From assembly GCA_013816855.1 (NCBI GenBank), contig JACDDT010000006.1:1-59642 (forward strand): 59,642 nucleotides of DNA, written 5' to 3'. Both the position numbers and the translations under genes were made by a program. Source of the stretch: Gemmatimonadaceae bacterium. GTDB taxonomy: Bacteria; Gemmatimonadota; Gemmatimonadetes; Gemmatimonadales; Gemmatimonadaceae. Below are positions 52,302 through 59,642 of the stretch, piece by piece. The notes under the pieces were generated by a model. That model saw only the letters and a program-made list of their open reading frames with translations. It ran no database searches and was not told the origin of the DNA. Within the stretch, counting starts at the first letter, position 1; each line of letters opens with the position of its first letter.

Positions 52302-53564
52302 ATGACCGCGCAGCGCATCGGATTCAACCGCACACGGGAAGGACTGCTCTGTGACGCAGTACCTGTCGAGCGCATTGCCAAGGAATGCGGCACGCCCGTC
52401 TACATCTATAGCGCGAGCGCAATTCGAGATCAGTACGCGCGCCTCGAGGAAGCACTCGGCAAACTGAACCATCGGCTTCATTACAGCGTCAAGGCGAATT
52501 CCAATCTCGCCATTCTCAAGCTCCTCAAAGAGCTTGGCGCGGGCGTGGACATCGTTTCAGGCGGCGAGCTCTATCGCGCGCTCCTCGCCGGATTCAAGGG
52601 AAGCGATATCGTCTTCAGTGGAGTCGGGAAGACCGAGCGCGAGATGGAAGAGGCGCTGCGTGCCGATGTGCTTCTTTTCAACGTCGAGTCGGATCAGGAG
52701 CTGCAGGTGCTGGCGGAGGTCGCGCAGCGGATGAACACACGCGCTCGCGTTGCGCTCCGTGTGAACCCTGAGGTGATGGTCGATACTCCGCATCCCTACA
52801 CGCGCACCGGCGGAAAGGGGATGAAGTTCGGGATCGCCTTCGACGAAGCTCTTATCGTTGCGGCAGCGGCGCTGAACCTGTCGAGCATCGAGCTTGTCGG
52901 GCTCGACATGCACGTCGGTTCTCAGATCTCTCAGCTCGCTCCATACGAAGCCGGTCTCAACAGGCTCCTTCACCTGCGCACGGAGATAGAGCGTAGCGCG
53001 AACGTGAAGCTCGAATATCTTGACATGGGCGGCGGACTCGCTGTCTCATATGAGTCCAACGATGCGATGGACGTCGAGGCATTCGGGAAAGGCATCAACA
53101 CTCTTCTCGGCGATATTGGGATGCGCGTGCTCCTCGAGCCGGGCCGTTTCCTGGTTGGCAATGCGGGCGCGCTCGTGACCAGGGTGCTGTACCGGAAGCG
53201 GAGCGGGGGAAAGAACTTCATAATCACCGACGCCGGAATGAACGATTTACTTCGCCCGTCGCACTACAACGCGTATCACCGTATCGAAGCGGTGGGCCAA
53301 ATCGGAGTGGGCACGATTGCCGATGTGGTCGGCCCCGTGTGCGAGAGCGGAGACTTCTTCGCTATCGACCGCCAGGTCGATGATGTGGTGCGCGGAGACC
53401 TCATCGCAGTTCACTCCGCCGGTGCCTACGGTTTCGTGATGGCGTCCAACTACAACTCGCGCCCTCGCCCGAGCGAAGTGCTCGTTGATGGCTCGTCATA
53501 CACAGTAGTCACGCGGCGTGAGACCTACGAAGATTTGGTGAGAGCCGAGCAGGGAGGCGGATGA
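52302..53564 (+). CDS. lysA: Diaminopimelate decarboxylase
   Basis: LysA removes CO2 from meso-diaminopimelate to give lysine. It is a PLP enzyme of alanine-racemase fold. The PLP lysine is Lys64 in HYSVKANSN. Other signatures are DMHVGSQI, DMGGGLAVSYE, EPGRFLVGNAGALVTRV and the active-site GPVCESGDFF. Length is 420. ATG 52302 was chosen, where the conserved start MTAQRIGFNR begins, 26 bases after proS. It overlaps the next gene by four bases. Confidence 0.96.
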   Translation: MTAQRIGFNRTREGLLCDAVPVERIAKECGTPVYIYSASAIRDQYARLEEALGKLNHRLHYSVKANSNLAILKLLKELGAGVDIVSGGELYRALLAGFKGSDIVFSGVGKTEREMEEALRADVLLFNVESDQELQVLAEVAQRMNTRARVALRVNPEVMVDTPHPYTRTGGKGMKFGIAFDEALIVAAAALNLSSIELVGLDMHVGSQISQLAPYEAGLNRLLHLRTEIERSANVKLEYLDMGGGLAVSYESNDAMDVEAFGKGINTLLGDIGMRVLLEPGRFLVGNAGALVTRVLYRKRSGGKNFIITDAGMNDLLRPSHYNAYHRIEAVGQIGVGTIADVVGPVCESGDFFAIDRQVDDVVRGDLIAVHSAGAYGFVMASNYNSRPRPSEVLVDGSSYTVVTRRETYEDLVRAEQGGG

Positions 53565-54052
53565 TGCGGATTGGAGTGATGGCTGACACGCACGACCGTT
53601 TGCCCGCGATAGAAGAGCTGCTCGCGAAGCTCACCGAGAAAGGCGCCAGCATGATCATGCACGCAGGCGACTACTGCTCTCCATTCGCGTTGGCGCCCTT
53701 CCAGAAAGCCGGCATTCCCCTCCTTGGAGTATTCGGCAGAAATGACGGCGACCACCAGACACTCGAAGCCACGGCCTCGCAGGGGTTCGGGGCAGAGATT
53801 TATGAGTCGCCGCACAGCTTCGAAGTCGGTGGGCACAAAATCATGATCGTGCACGAGCTCGGCGAGATCAACAAAAGGTCCATCGCATCCCACGATTTCG
53901 TGATTTATGGATCTACGCACAAGCTCGAGCAAACGAAGCGTGACAAGACTCTCCTTATCAACCCCGGCGAGGCGTGCGGCTGGCTCACGGGAAAATCCAC
54001 GGCGATGCTCGTCGATCTCGATTCGGGAGAGGTTGAAGTCATAACGCTATGA
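53561..54052 (+). CDS. YfcE/MJ0936-type metallophosphoesterase
   Basis: A 163-residue calcineurin-like phosphodiesterase. Metal ligands lie in [11 protein letters not shown] (DxH), [17 protein letters not shown] (GNxD) and IYGSTHKLE (GHTH-like, here GSTH). Relatives cleave phosphodiesters, but the natural substrate is not known. The double ATG at 53561 makes either codon a possible start. It is coupled to lysA and guaA by four-base overlaps. Confidence 0.9.
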   Translation: MMRIGVMADTHDRLPAIEELLAKLTEKGASMIMHAGDYCSPFALAPFQKAGIPLLGVFGRNDGDHQTLEATASQGFGAEIYESPHSFEVGGHKIMIVHELGEINKRSIASHDFVIYGSTHKLEQTKRDKTLLINPGEACGWLTGKSTAMLVDLDSGEVEVITL

Positions 54053-55593
54053 GCAGCCGGATCCTCATCATCGATTTCGGCTCACAGTTCACACAGTTGA
54101 TTGCGCGCAGGGTTCGCGAAGCGCGCGTGTATTCCGAGATTCATCCGCCCACGCGCTCCCTCGAGTGGATACGCAGCTGGAATCCGACCGGGATCATCCT
54201 CAGCGGCGGCCCGAATTCGGTGTATGGCGAAAACGTTCCGCTCGCCGAACATGAGCTCCTCGACATCGCCCCGATCCTCGGCATCTGTTACGGTATGCAG
54301 CTCATCGCGCATCTCGAGGGTGCGAAGGTCATCCGGAGCGACAAGCGCGAATACGGGCGCGCTGAAACTAAAGTAATCGCGCCTGGCGGGCTGTTCGCTG
54401 GTTTCGACAAGGGCGAATCCCTTACCACGTGGACGAGTCACGGCGATCACATAGATGAGCCGCCAAAGGGCTATCAAGTAGTGGCGGAGAGCGCGAGAAA
54501 TCCGGTGAGTGCGTTCCGGCACGAGTCGCGCCCGATCTACGGAGTGCAGTTCCACCCCGAGGTCGCGCACACGCCACGCGGCGCCGAGCTCATCTCGAAT
54601 TTTCTTTTCGGCGTTTGCAACGCCGAGGCTTCGTGGACGCCGGGCGCGTTTGTTGAGGAAGAAATCACGAAGATCAAAAAGTTGGTAGGGAAGTCGCGCG
54701 TCATCTGCGGGCTTTCGGGCGGAGTCGATTCGTCCGTGGCCGCCGCCCTCGTCCACCGTGCGATCGGCGAACAGCTTACGTGCATCTTCGTAGACACAGG
54801 GCTGATGCGGCTTCACGAGCGGGACCAAGTAGAGCGCACCTTCAAGTCCAGCCTTGGAGTGAAGCTTGTCGCGGTGGACGCGTCGGAGCAGTTCCTCACC
54901 CGGCTCGCAGGGGTGAGTGAGCCCGAGGAGAAGCGAAAGATCATCGGGCATACCTTCATCGATGTTTTTGAGGAAGCGGCGGCAAAGGTCGGCGATGACG
55001 TGGATTTTCTGGTGCAGGGAACACTCTATCCCGATGTGATCGAATCCGCGTCGCCGTCTGGCGGTCCGTCGGTGACCATCAAGACGCACCACAACGTCGG
55101 CGGACTCAAGCCGGGAATGGCGTTCAAGCTCATCGAGCCACTTCGCGAACTATTTAAGGATGAGGTTCGGAATGTCGGGCGCGAGCTCGCTCTCCCGGAA
55201 GAGATGGTCGCGCGTCACCCGTTCCCCGGACCGGGGCTGGCGATTCGCATCCTATCTGACGTGACCAAGGAGAAGCTCGACCTTCTCCGCGCGGCGGATG
55301 CGATTTATCTAGAGGAGATTCGCGAGGCGGGACTCTACGATGAAATCTGGCAGGCGTTTGCGGTGCTGCTGCCGGTGCGGAGCGTTGGCGTCATGGGCGA
55401 CGAGCGCACCTATGAGAACGTTCTTGGGCTCCGCGCTGTCACCAGTGTGGATGGCATGACTGCGGATTGGTACCCATTTCCGCACGACGTGCTCGGACGG
55501 ATCTCGAACCGCATCATCAATACTCTGCCGGGAATCAATCGCGTGGTGTACGACGTGAGCTCGAAGCCTCCCGCCACGATTGAGTGGGAGTGA
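54049..55593 (+). CDS. guaA: GMP synthase, glutamine hydrolysing
   Basis: GuaA converts XMP to GMP. The class I amidotransferase domain has GICYGMQL with the catalytic Cys, and [11 protein letters not shown]. The ATP pyrophosphatase loop is [15 protein letters not shown] (about 222-236). The dimerisation domain ends PATIEWE. Length is 514. ATGA overlap with the phosphoesterase gene. It converges with the ptsN-like gene, one base apart. Confidence 0.97.
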   Translation: MSSRILIIDFGSQFTQLIARRVREARVYSEIHPPTRSLEWIRSWNPTGIILSGGPNSVYGENVPLAEHELLDIAPILGICYGMQLIAHLEGAKVIRSDKREYGRAETKVIAPGGLFAGFDKGESLTTWTSHGDHIDEPPKGYQVVAESARNPVSAFRHESRPIYGVQFHPEVAHTPRGAELISNFLFGVCNAEASWTPGAFVEEEITKIKKLVGKSRVICGLSGGVDSSVAAALVHRAIGEQLTCIFVDTGLMRLHERDQVERTFKSSLGVKLVAVDASEQFLTRLAGVSEPEEKRKIIGHTFIDVFEEAAAKVGDDVDFLVQGTLYPDVIESASPSGGPSVTIKTHHNVGGLKPGMAFKLIEPLRELFKDEVRNVGRELALPEEMVARHPFPGPGLAIRILSDVTKEKLDLLRAADAIYLEEIREAGLYDEIWQAFAVLLPVRSVGVMGDERTYENVLGLRAVTSVDGMTADWYPFPHDVLGRISNRIINTLPGINRVVYDVSSKPPATIEWE

Positions 55594-55594
55594 G

Positions 55595-56047
55595 CTAGAC
55601 TCCCTTCTCCTTCAGCAGCTCCATGAATTCAGCGGGCTGCGCGAGCTTGAGCAGTCGCTCTGGAACGTCCGCCTCCTTGCTGAACTGAGCAATCTTCCCC
55701 AGCACGGGCAGATATTGGTTCGAGACTTCGAGCGGCGGCGCGACAATGAGAAAGAAAAAATTCACCGGCTTCTCATCGATCGCGGTGAAATCGAGTCCGT
55801 TCGTTTTCCTGCCGAATGCGACACGCAGCTTTGAAACGACGAGCGAGCGGCAGTGTGGAATGGCGATGCCACGGCCAATACCGGTTGAGCCAAGGTTTTC
55901 ACGCCGCTTCAGCATCTTGAATAGCATGCCTTCGGACTTGTCGTCCAAGCCGAGGAGGCCGATGAGCTCTTTAAGAACGTCGTCCTTCGTTGTGCCCTCT
56001 AGCTCGAGCTTAACGGCATCTTCCGAAAAAAAATCGCGTAGCTCCAT
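55595..56047 (-). CDS. PTS EIIA-Ntr-like protein (PtsN)
   Basis: This 150-residue EIIA domain is of the fructose/nitrogen type. The phosphorylated histidine is His65 in GIAIPHCR. Related proteins receive phosphate from PtsP/NPr and regulate nitrogen, potassium and stress pathways, and do not move sugar. No other PTS gene is in view. It is transcribed from a consensus-like promoter that ends six bases before its ATG, divergent from dus. Confidence 0.88.
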   Translation of the reverse strand: MELRDFFSEDAVKLELEGTTKDDVLKELIGLLGLDDKSEGMLFKMLKRRENLGSTGIGRGIAIPHCRSLVVSKLRVAFGRKTNGLDFTAIDEKPVNFFFLIVAPPLEVSNQYLPVLGKIAQFSKEADVPERLLKLAQPAEFMELLKEKGV

Positions 56048-56053
56048 TTCGCC

Positions 56054-56082
56054 AAGTTACCCGCGTCATCGGGCAGTGTCAA
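56054..56082 (-). promoter_or_regulatory. Consensus-like promoter of the ptsN-like gene
   Basis: Read on the minus strand: TTGACA (56077-56082), a 17-base spacer, TAACTT (56054-56059), then six bases to the ATG. The -35 is a perfect consensus and the spacer is ideal. Transcription should begin at or very near the start codon. No Shine-Dalgarno sequence is present. Confidence 0.8.
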
Positions 56083-56091
56083 ACGGTGTCG

Positions 56092-56120
56092 TTGCAAGCA
56101 CTTGAGAGCGTACTTAGCTT
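56092..56120 (+). promoter_or_regulatory. Predicted dus promoter
   Basis: TTGCAA (56092-56097), a 17-base spacer and TAGCTT (56115-56120), ending six bases before the GTG. It is back to back with the ptsN promoter; the two -35 elements are only nine bases apart. Confidence 0.7.
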
Positions 56121-56126
56121 CCAAAT

Positions 56127-57122
56127 GTGAACCGTTTCCCCTACAAAGTAGACGCGACTGTTCCGCTCTACCTCGCCCCGATGGCCGGTGTATCGGAGTC
56201 GCCTTTCCGGCGACTCTGCCGCCGCTTTGGCGCCGACGTGGTGGTGACGGAGTTCCTCTCCGCCGAAGGCATCCGAAGGGAGAACGCGGCGACGCTCGAC
56301 AAGCTGCGATTTGGAAGCGACGAGCGACCGATCGGGGTCCAGATTTTCGGCGCGGACCCCGAGGCTATGGGGGATGCGGCGCGTCTCGTAACGGATGTCT
56401 TCGGGCCAGAGTTCATTGACATCAACTTCGGCTGTCCTGTCAAGAAAGTTGTGCGCCGGAACGGTGGTTCTGGCTGCCTAAAGGATCTCGATCTCGTCGA
56501 GAGAGTGATCAAGGCGGTTTCCGCCGCGACGCCGCTGCCGGTGACGGTGAAGATCCGCAGCGGCTGGAGCGAAGAGATGCGCGACCCCGTGAAAATCGGT
56601 TTGCGCTGTCAGGATGCCGGCGCACGCGCCCTCGCTCTGCACCCGCGCACGCGCACGCAGATGTACAGCGGCGCCGCCCGCTGGGAGGAGATCGCGCTGC
56701 TCGTTGACGCGCTCGAGATTCCGGTGATCGGCAACGGCGACATCAAGAACGCCGAGGACGCTGCGAAGATGCAGAAGCAAACGGGATGCGCGGCGGTGAT
56801 GATCGGCCGGGGCGCTTTCGGACAGCCGTGGATCTTCGATCAGACGCGCGCGCTGCTCGACGGAAAGCCGAAGCCGGAAGCACCGCCGCTAGGGCGCAGA
56901 TTCGAAATCGCGCTCGAGCATGCGAAGATGGCCGAGGAGTATGAGAATGATCCACGTGGCGCCGCCATCGAATTTCGGAAGCACCTTGGCTGGTACGTCA
57001 AAGGCCTGCACAATTCCGCTGACCTCAGAAAAAAGCTGCACGCGGTGGATTCATTCGCCGAAGTGGAAGGTATTTTCCGCGAGTATTTGGTCACGGACGG
57101 GGCGCTGCAATCGGCAGCTTAA
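56127..57122 (+). CDS. tRNA-dihydrouridine synthase
   Basis: Dus enzymes reduce uridine in the tRNA D-loop with FMN and NADPH. Family motifs are APMAGVSESPFRRL, the catalytic Cys103 in DINFGCPVKKVVRRNGGSGCL, VKIRSGW, and the FMN-binding VIGNGDIKNAEDA and MIGRGAFGQPWIF. Length is 331, as in the DusB group. The GTG start has no Shine-Dalgarno sequence and follows a TAGCTT element. An ATG at 56125 is followed directly by a stop. I leave the subtype symbol open. Confidence 0.93.
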   Translation: MNRFPYKVDATVPLYLAPMAGVSESPFRRLCRRFGADVVVTEFLSAEGIRRENAATLDKLRFGSDERPIGVQIFGADPEAMGDAARLVTDVFGPEFIDINFGCPVKKVVRRNGGSGCLKDLDLVERVIKAVSAATPLPVTVKIRSGWSEEMRDPVKIGLRCQDAGARALALHPRTRTQMYSGAARWEEIALLVDALEIPVIGNGDIKNAEDAAKMQKQTGCAAVMIGRGAFGQPWIFDQTRALLDGKPKPEAPPLGRRFEIALEHAKMAEEYENDPRGAAIEFRKHLGWYVKGLHNSADLRKKLHAVDSFAEVEGIFREYLVTDGALQSAA

Positions 57123-57227
57123 ACGCACGGGCTCGACGACCTCGTTCCGTCCATTTGGGGTTGTCAGGTAAGGGCGCGGGCTATGGAATGTGGACGCCCG
57201 AGCTTCATCCAGGAAAATCTGGGTTAG

Positions 57228-58067
57228 TCAGACGGCGCGCATCACCCGGTATCGCGCGGTTGCAATCTCGAACACGCCAAACGCAATCAACCCAAGAGCG
57301 ACGCCGCCGTAGAGAATTCGCCCCATCGGCTCACGCGCGAGCGCGTTGAGCGACTCCCTGATTCCGCCCGCCTTCGATGGATCGTATGTCATGCCGGCCC
57401 TGATCAGCAGCACGCCGATCATTCCGAATACCACTCCACGCGCGGCAATTCCGAATTTGCCGGCTCGCTCGACGCCTTGGCGCAGTTCGCTTTTCGCCGA
57501 TGTCAAATCGAGCCGCTTGAGAAACTTTCCCGAATACGCGCGGTAAAGCTGATATACGGCGTAGCCGATCATTCCCAAGCCCGCCGCGATTACCACCCAC
57601 CGCCCTCCGGGCATTCCCATCACGCGATCGGTCAGAGTGCGGGTTTGATTGCCGCCCCCGGCGTGACGGGCCGTCAGAAACTTAAAAGTCCAGATGGCGA
57701 GAGTCCCATACGCCAGGCCGCGCAACGCATCACCAACTCGAAGCGCGATGCCTTTCGGCTCGCTCCCTCTGCCTTCGGCGTCGGTCACCGCACTCGTCAA
57801 CCGCCAGACTGCGTACCCGAATAGGCCGATCATCGTAACGCCGAGCGCGAATTTGCCAAAGCTAGCCTCGCCGATCGCGCGAAGCGCTCCCTTGGTGTCG
57901 GTGGTGCGCCCGCCGAATCCGAACGCAGCCTCGGTGGCGAGAAATCCCATCACGATGTAGACGGCTCCTTTGGATGCGTATCCGAGCCTGGCCAGCTTGA
58001 CGATCCACGGCGAGCTGTGTCGGAGAGCGCTCGCGGGGGAGGGAATATTCCTACTCGAAAGGGTCAT
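57228..58067 (-). CDS. DUF1206 membrane protein
   Basis: A 279-residue membrane protein with six hydrophobic helices arranged as three similar pairs. Each pair contains an ARxGYxxKGxVY-like or related motif (LARLGYASKGAVYIVMG, LRGLAYGTLAIW, GIAARGVVFGMIGVLL), which is the DUF1206 pattern. Function is unknown. I chose ATG at 58067; an upstream ATG at 58118 is possible but adds 17 residues that are not hydrophobic. It converges with dus across 105 bases in which I see no strong terminator. Confidence 0.85.
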   Translation of the reverse strand: MTLSSRNIPSPASALRHSSPWIVKLARLGYASKGAVYIVMGFLATEAAFGFGGRTTDTKGALRAIGEASFGKFALGVTMIGLFGYAVWRLTSAVTDAEGRGSEPKGIALRVGDALRGLAYGTLAIWTFKFLTARHAGGGNQTRTLTDRVMGMPGGRWVVIAAGLGMIGYAVYQLYRAYSGKFLKRLDLTSAKSELRQGVERAGKFGIAARGVVFGMIGVLLIRAGMTYDPSKAGGIRESLNALAREPMGRILYGGVALGLIAFGVFEIATARYRVMRAV

Positions 58068-58072
58068 TGGGT

Positions 58073-58324
58073 ATGAATTGGGTGGGTCCGTTAAATCCAA
58101 AGATGCAGAAAAAGGCATCCGAACATGCGGCGGCCAAATCCGGCGAAACGGACTCGTTCGAGCAACGCTTCAAAGCCGCAGCGTATTTCCTGGATGAATC
58201 GTCGCCGACTTCGCGATGTATTCGCCACCGAGTCAAAGTTTGGCCTGGCGATATACCGGTGGCCATCTCAGTGGAGAACTTCTCCGCACTCGCCGCCCTG
58301 GCGGCCCTGCTGTTGCACGACTAG
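58073..58324 (+). CDS. Small hypothetical protein
   Basis: An 83-residue frame with no recognised domain. The first half is polar and charged (KMQKKASEHAAAKSGETDSFEQ); the C-terminus ends in a hydrophobic ISVENFSALAALAALLLHD stretch. AAAGGG lies nine bases before the ATG and would serve as Shine-Dalgarno. GC-rich third positions, stronger in the second half, support coding. It is divergent from the DUF1206 gene with a five-base gap and precedes the tmRNA promoter. It may not be real. Confidence 0.42.
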   Translation: MNWVGPLNPKMQKKASEHAAAKSGETDSFEQRFKAAAYFLDESSPTSRCIRHRVKVWPGDIPVAISVENFSALAALAALLLHD

Positions 58325-58412
58325 TTCGTAAATTTCGCCAAGACTGGTTAAGTGCCTAATATCGAGGCACTTACAACGTCTCACTTAATTCGTTTTGTGA
58401 AGGCGCAAAACA

Positions 58413-58441
58413 TTGACTTAACCACCCGTTCCGATTAACCT
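58413..58441 (+). promoter_or_regulatory. tmRNA promoter
   Basis: TTGACT (58413-58418), a 17-base spacer and TAACCT (58436-58441), eight bases before the mature tmRNA 5' end. This is a good sigma-70-type match at the expected position. Confidence 0.75.
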
Positions 58442-58449
58442 ACATGGAC

Positions 58450-58806
58450 GGGGGCGACTGGCTTCGACGGGACCTGTGAAGCTGTGGCCGCGTGCCGAGG
58501 TCTCTGGATCCTCGTAAAACCTTCGGAACGATTCACAACTGCCAACTCTAACCTGGCACTGGCTGCGTAACTCTTAGGAGTTACTGCACCTGCTCTTAGA
58601 TCAGCCCTCCTGAGGCGGGTTTAAGAGTATCGCAAATTCGGGATAGTCCGTTGTCGCGTCTTCAGGCGGCGGGCGAAAATTTAGAAGACTTGTTCAGCAG
58701 TGGGCCGTCCACTGGCCAGCGGCTGGAGACATCAATCGGTGGACTACGCACGTAGAAGCTGTGGTGAATCTATTCTCGGACCGGGGTTCGAATCCCCGCG
58801 CCTCCA
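58450..58806 (+). ncRNA. ssrA: Transfer-messenger RNA (tmRNA)
   Basis: tmRNA frees stalled ribosomes and tags their products for proteolysis. The 5' end reads GGGGGCGACTGGCTTCGACG and pairs with the 3' CGCCTCC of the acceptor stem. The T-arm GGACCGGGGTTCGAATCCCC is near the 3' end. The tag frame ends GCACTGGCTGCGTAA (ALAA-stop) at 58556-58570. The resume codon is most likely GCC at 58541, 92 bases from the 5' end, giving the tag ANSNLALAA. The genomic CCA is not encoded (CTC follows the discriminator A at 58806), so CCA must be added enzymatically. Confidence 0.95.
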
Positions 58807-58818
58807 CTCCGTAAACAG

Positions 58819-58847
58819 AACGGCGCTTCGAAAAGAGGCGCCGTTTT
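58819..58847 (+). terminator. Terminator after ssrA
   Basis: AACGGCGC (58819-58826) pairs with GCGCCGTT (58838-58845), with an 11-base loop that contains GAAAAGA, and the stem runs into TTTT. It is a Rho-independent terminator. Confidence 0.85.
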
Positions 58848-58995
58848 GCGTTCTCGTTGGAATGGATCGGCCTTTAGGTCAGATAGTTCCTTCGCCAGCG
58901 GGAACGCGAGAGCTCAGCAGGGTCGGAGCGGTTATTGCGCTATCCGTCACCAACCGGTAGCGCATTCTCAGCCACCGAACTCAACTGGAGCAAGA

Positions 58996-59415
58996 ATGAA
59001 ACTGCCGACGAAAGTGATCCTCTCAGCTGCGATATCGATTGCATCTCTCCTTTTTTCAGCGCCAGCTCGAGCGCAGGCACTTTCAGTCTGCAAGGACGGC
59101 ACAACGTCCACTGCTGCTGGTAGCGGAACTTGCTCAGGACACGGGGGCGTCAACGCTGGGGCGAAGATCATATCCCGGTGCGTCGATGGCACCGTATCGA
59201 ACTCGAACGGCAGCGGCGCTTGCTCCGGGCACGGGGGCGTAAAACGCGTGGCGGTGGTGAAGGTGCGAAGGAAGTCAGCATCCGTCGGTTCCGAAGCGAC
59301 CTTCAACACGAACCCCAAGGGCGCGGTTGCCCGCTGCAAGGACGGTTTGTATGCTCACGCGAAAAAGAGTGCTGCCGTATGTGCAAAGCACGGTGGCGTA
59401 GCTAGTCTCAATTGA
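58996..59415 (+). CDS. Secreted DUF3761 protein with three Cys repeats
   Basis: A 139-residue exported protein. A signal peptide covers about residues 1-27 (LPTKVILSAAISIASLLFSAPARAQA). Two close copies of the DUF3761 motif C-x-DG-x7-8-GxC-S-GHGGV follow (about 32-52 and 62-82), and a diverged third copy near the C-terminus (CKDGLYAH to AVCAKHGGVA). Each has two cysteines that could form a disulfide in the periplasm. Function is unknown. The ATG has a Shine-Dalgarno GGAG. It lies between ssrA and an insertion sequence. Confidence 0.8.
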   Translation: MKLPTKVILSAAISIASLLFSAPARAQALSVCKDGTTSTAAGSGTCSGHGGVNAGAKIISRCVDGTVSNSNGSGACSGHGGVKRVAVVKVRRKSASVGSEATFNTNPKGAVARCKDGLYAHAKKSAAVCAKHGGVASLN

Positions 59416-59516
59416 GACGCAGCTTTATCTTCTCTTTTCCCAGCGCCTCTGCTAAGTCGAATACCTGTTAAGCGCTGCGGCGTCCTCTTCGGGCGCCCCT
59501 TTGCTTAATAACACGG

Positions 59517-59642
59517 TGTGAGCTGTACCCGGTTCCAAAGACACCTCATTTAGGTTCTTTTTGGAATTCGGAGGTGGGAGATGGGATCACGACGGCGGTT
59601 CAGCCGGGAGTTTAAGCAGGAAGCGGTTCGTCTGGTACGTGA
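59517..59642 (+). mobile_element. Left edge of an IS3-like insertion sequence
   Basis: From about 59517 the sequence TGTGAGCTGTACCCGGTTC begins, as an IS3-family terminal repeat might (TG at the tip), about 60 bases before a transposase start. The element runs off the window, so the right end, target duplication and exact family cannot be checked. A weak GC hairpin (59479-59497, GGCGTCC with GGGCGCC) lies just outside it. Confidence 0.6.
59581..59642 (+). CDS. Transposase OrfA, N-terminal fragment (cut by window end)
   Basis: The first 20 residues, MGSRRRFSREFKQEAVRLVR, match the start of the helix-turn-helix transposase OrfA of IS3-family elements (FSREFKxEAVRL). A good Shine-Dalgarno GGAGGTGGGAG precedes the ATG. 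The rest is outside the window. Confidence 0.8.
   Translation, partial: MGSRRRFSREFKQEAVRLVR

Noticed and set aside
58396-58416. Second Rex site before ssrA (TTGTGAA half-site)
   Set aside because: Only one half matches; the other half is not TTCACAA.
1-59642. CRISPR array, prophage or tRNA gene cluster
   Set aside because: No regularly spaced direct repeats, no phage structural genes and no cloverleaf apart from the tRNA-like ends of tmRNA were seen by eye. A tRNA scan would be needed to exclude a single tRNA gene fully.

Overview
This is a GC-rich (about 60-65 % by eye), almost fully coding stretch of a bacterial chromosome. It carries housekeeping operons, no rRNA, no CRISPR array and no tRNA gene that I could see, one tmRNA gene, and the left edge of an insertion sequence at the far right. 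The gene set (MCE/Mla transport with a repeat-bearing MlaD, HrcA-DnaJ, RNase Y, Rex, an Rsb-type partner switch, archaeal-type ProRS, DUF3761) fits an FCB-group bacterium. My best guess is Gemmatimonadota; this is an inference and not a database result.

Layout. 2-2415: an Mla-type lipid transporter (permease cut by the window edge, ATPase, MCE protein). 2421-5965: asparaginase, a CMD-like protein, Obg GTPase and DprA. 6006-11905: hemW-hrcA-dnaJ-prmA-rsmE-HIT-rpsU-yqeY, a tightly overlapped run for protein quality control and ribosome modification, closed by a clear terminator. 11988-20619: mutS2, dnaG, a zinc-ribbon coiled-coil protein, recJ, rsmD, coaD and a Pta-like enzyme. 20646-23813: STAS antagonist, GHKL kinase and GAF/SpoIIE phosphatase (a complete partner-switching module), then rsmA. 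23823-26842: rex, divergent from a DnaQ-like exonuclease and MBL hydrolase, then a VOC protein. 26843-31833: structured leader, infC-rpmI-rplT, pheST. 31811-34944: coiled-coil protein, zapA, rny, folD. 35033-36301: membrane acyltransferase-like protein, followed by a 156-base imperfect palindrome. 36596-40472: rpsO, pnp, M16 protease. 40500-50798: ald, the cell-shape cluster mreBCD-mrdA-mrdB, accD, folC, hisS. 50806-55593: proS, lysA, a phosphodiesterase, guaA. 55595-58324: ptsN-like, dus, DUF1206 and a small hypothetical protein. 58413-59642: ssrA, a DUF3761 protein, and the IS edge with the first codons of a transposase.

Most neighbouring genes overlap by 1-31 bases (ATGA, GTGA or TAATG type junctions), so translational coupling is the rule inside operons. 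Where a gene stands at the head of a unit, a second pattern appears. A TAnnTT hexamer lies 6-8 bases before the start codon with no Shine-Dalgarno sequence, in at least nine genes (hemW, hrcA, mlaD, the dnaQ-like gene, accD, hisS, dus, the VOC gene and ptsN) and possibly pheS. Three of these also have a TTGxxx element 17-18 bases further upstream. This predicts leaderless mRNAs and is the most interesting regularity in the window.

Other points worth a look: a textbook Rex operator sitting on rex's own promoter; infC starting with ATC behind a terminator-bearing leader; folC having no ATG, GTG or TTG start and probably using CTG; a four-fold 34-residue repeat in MlaD; and an RDS-repeat tail on MreC.
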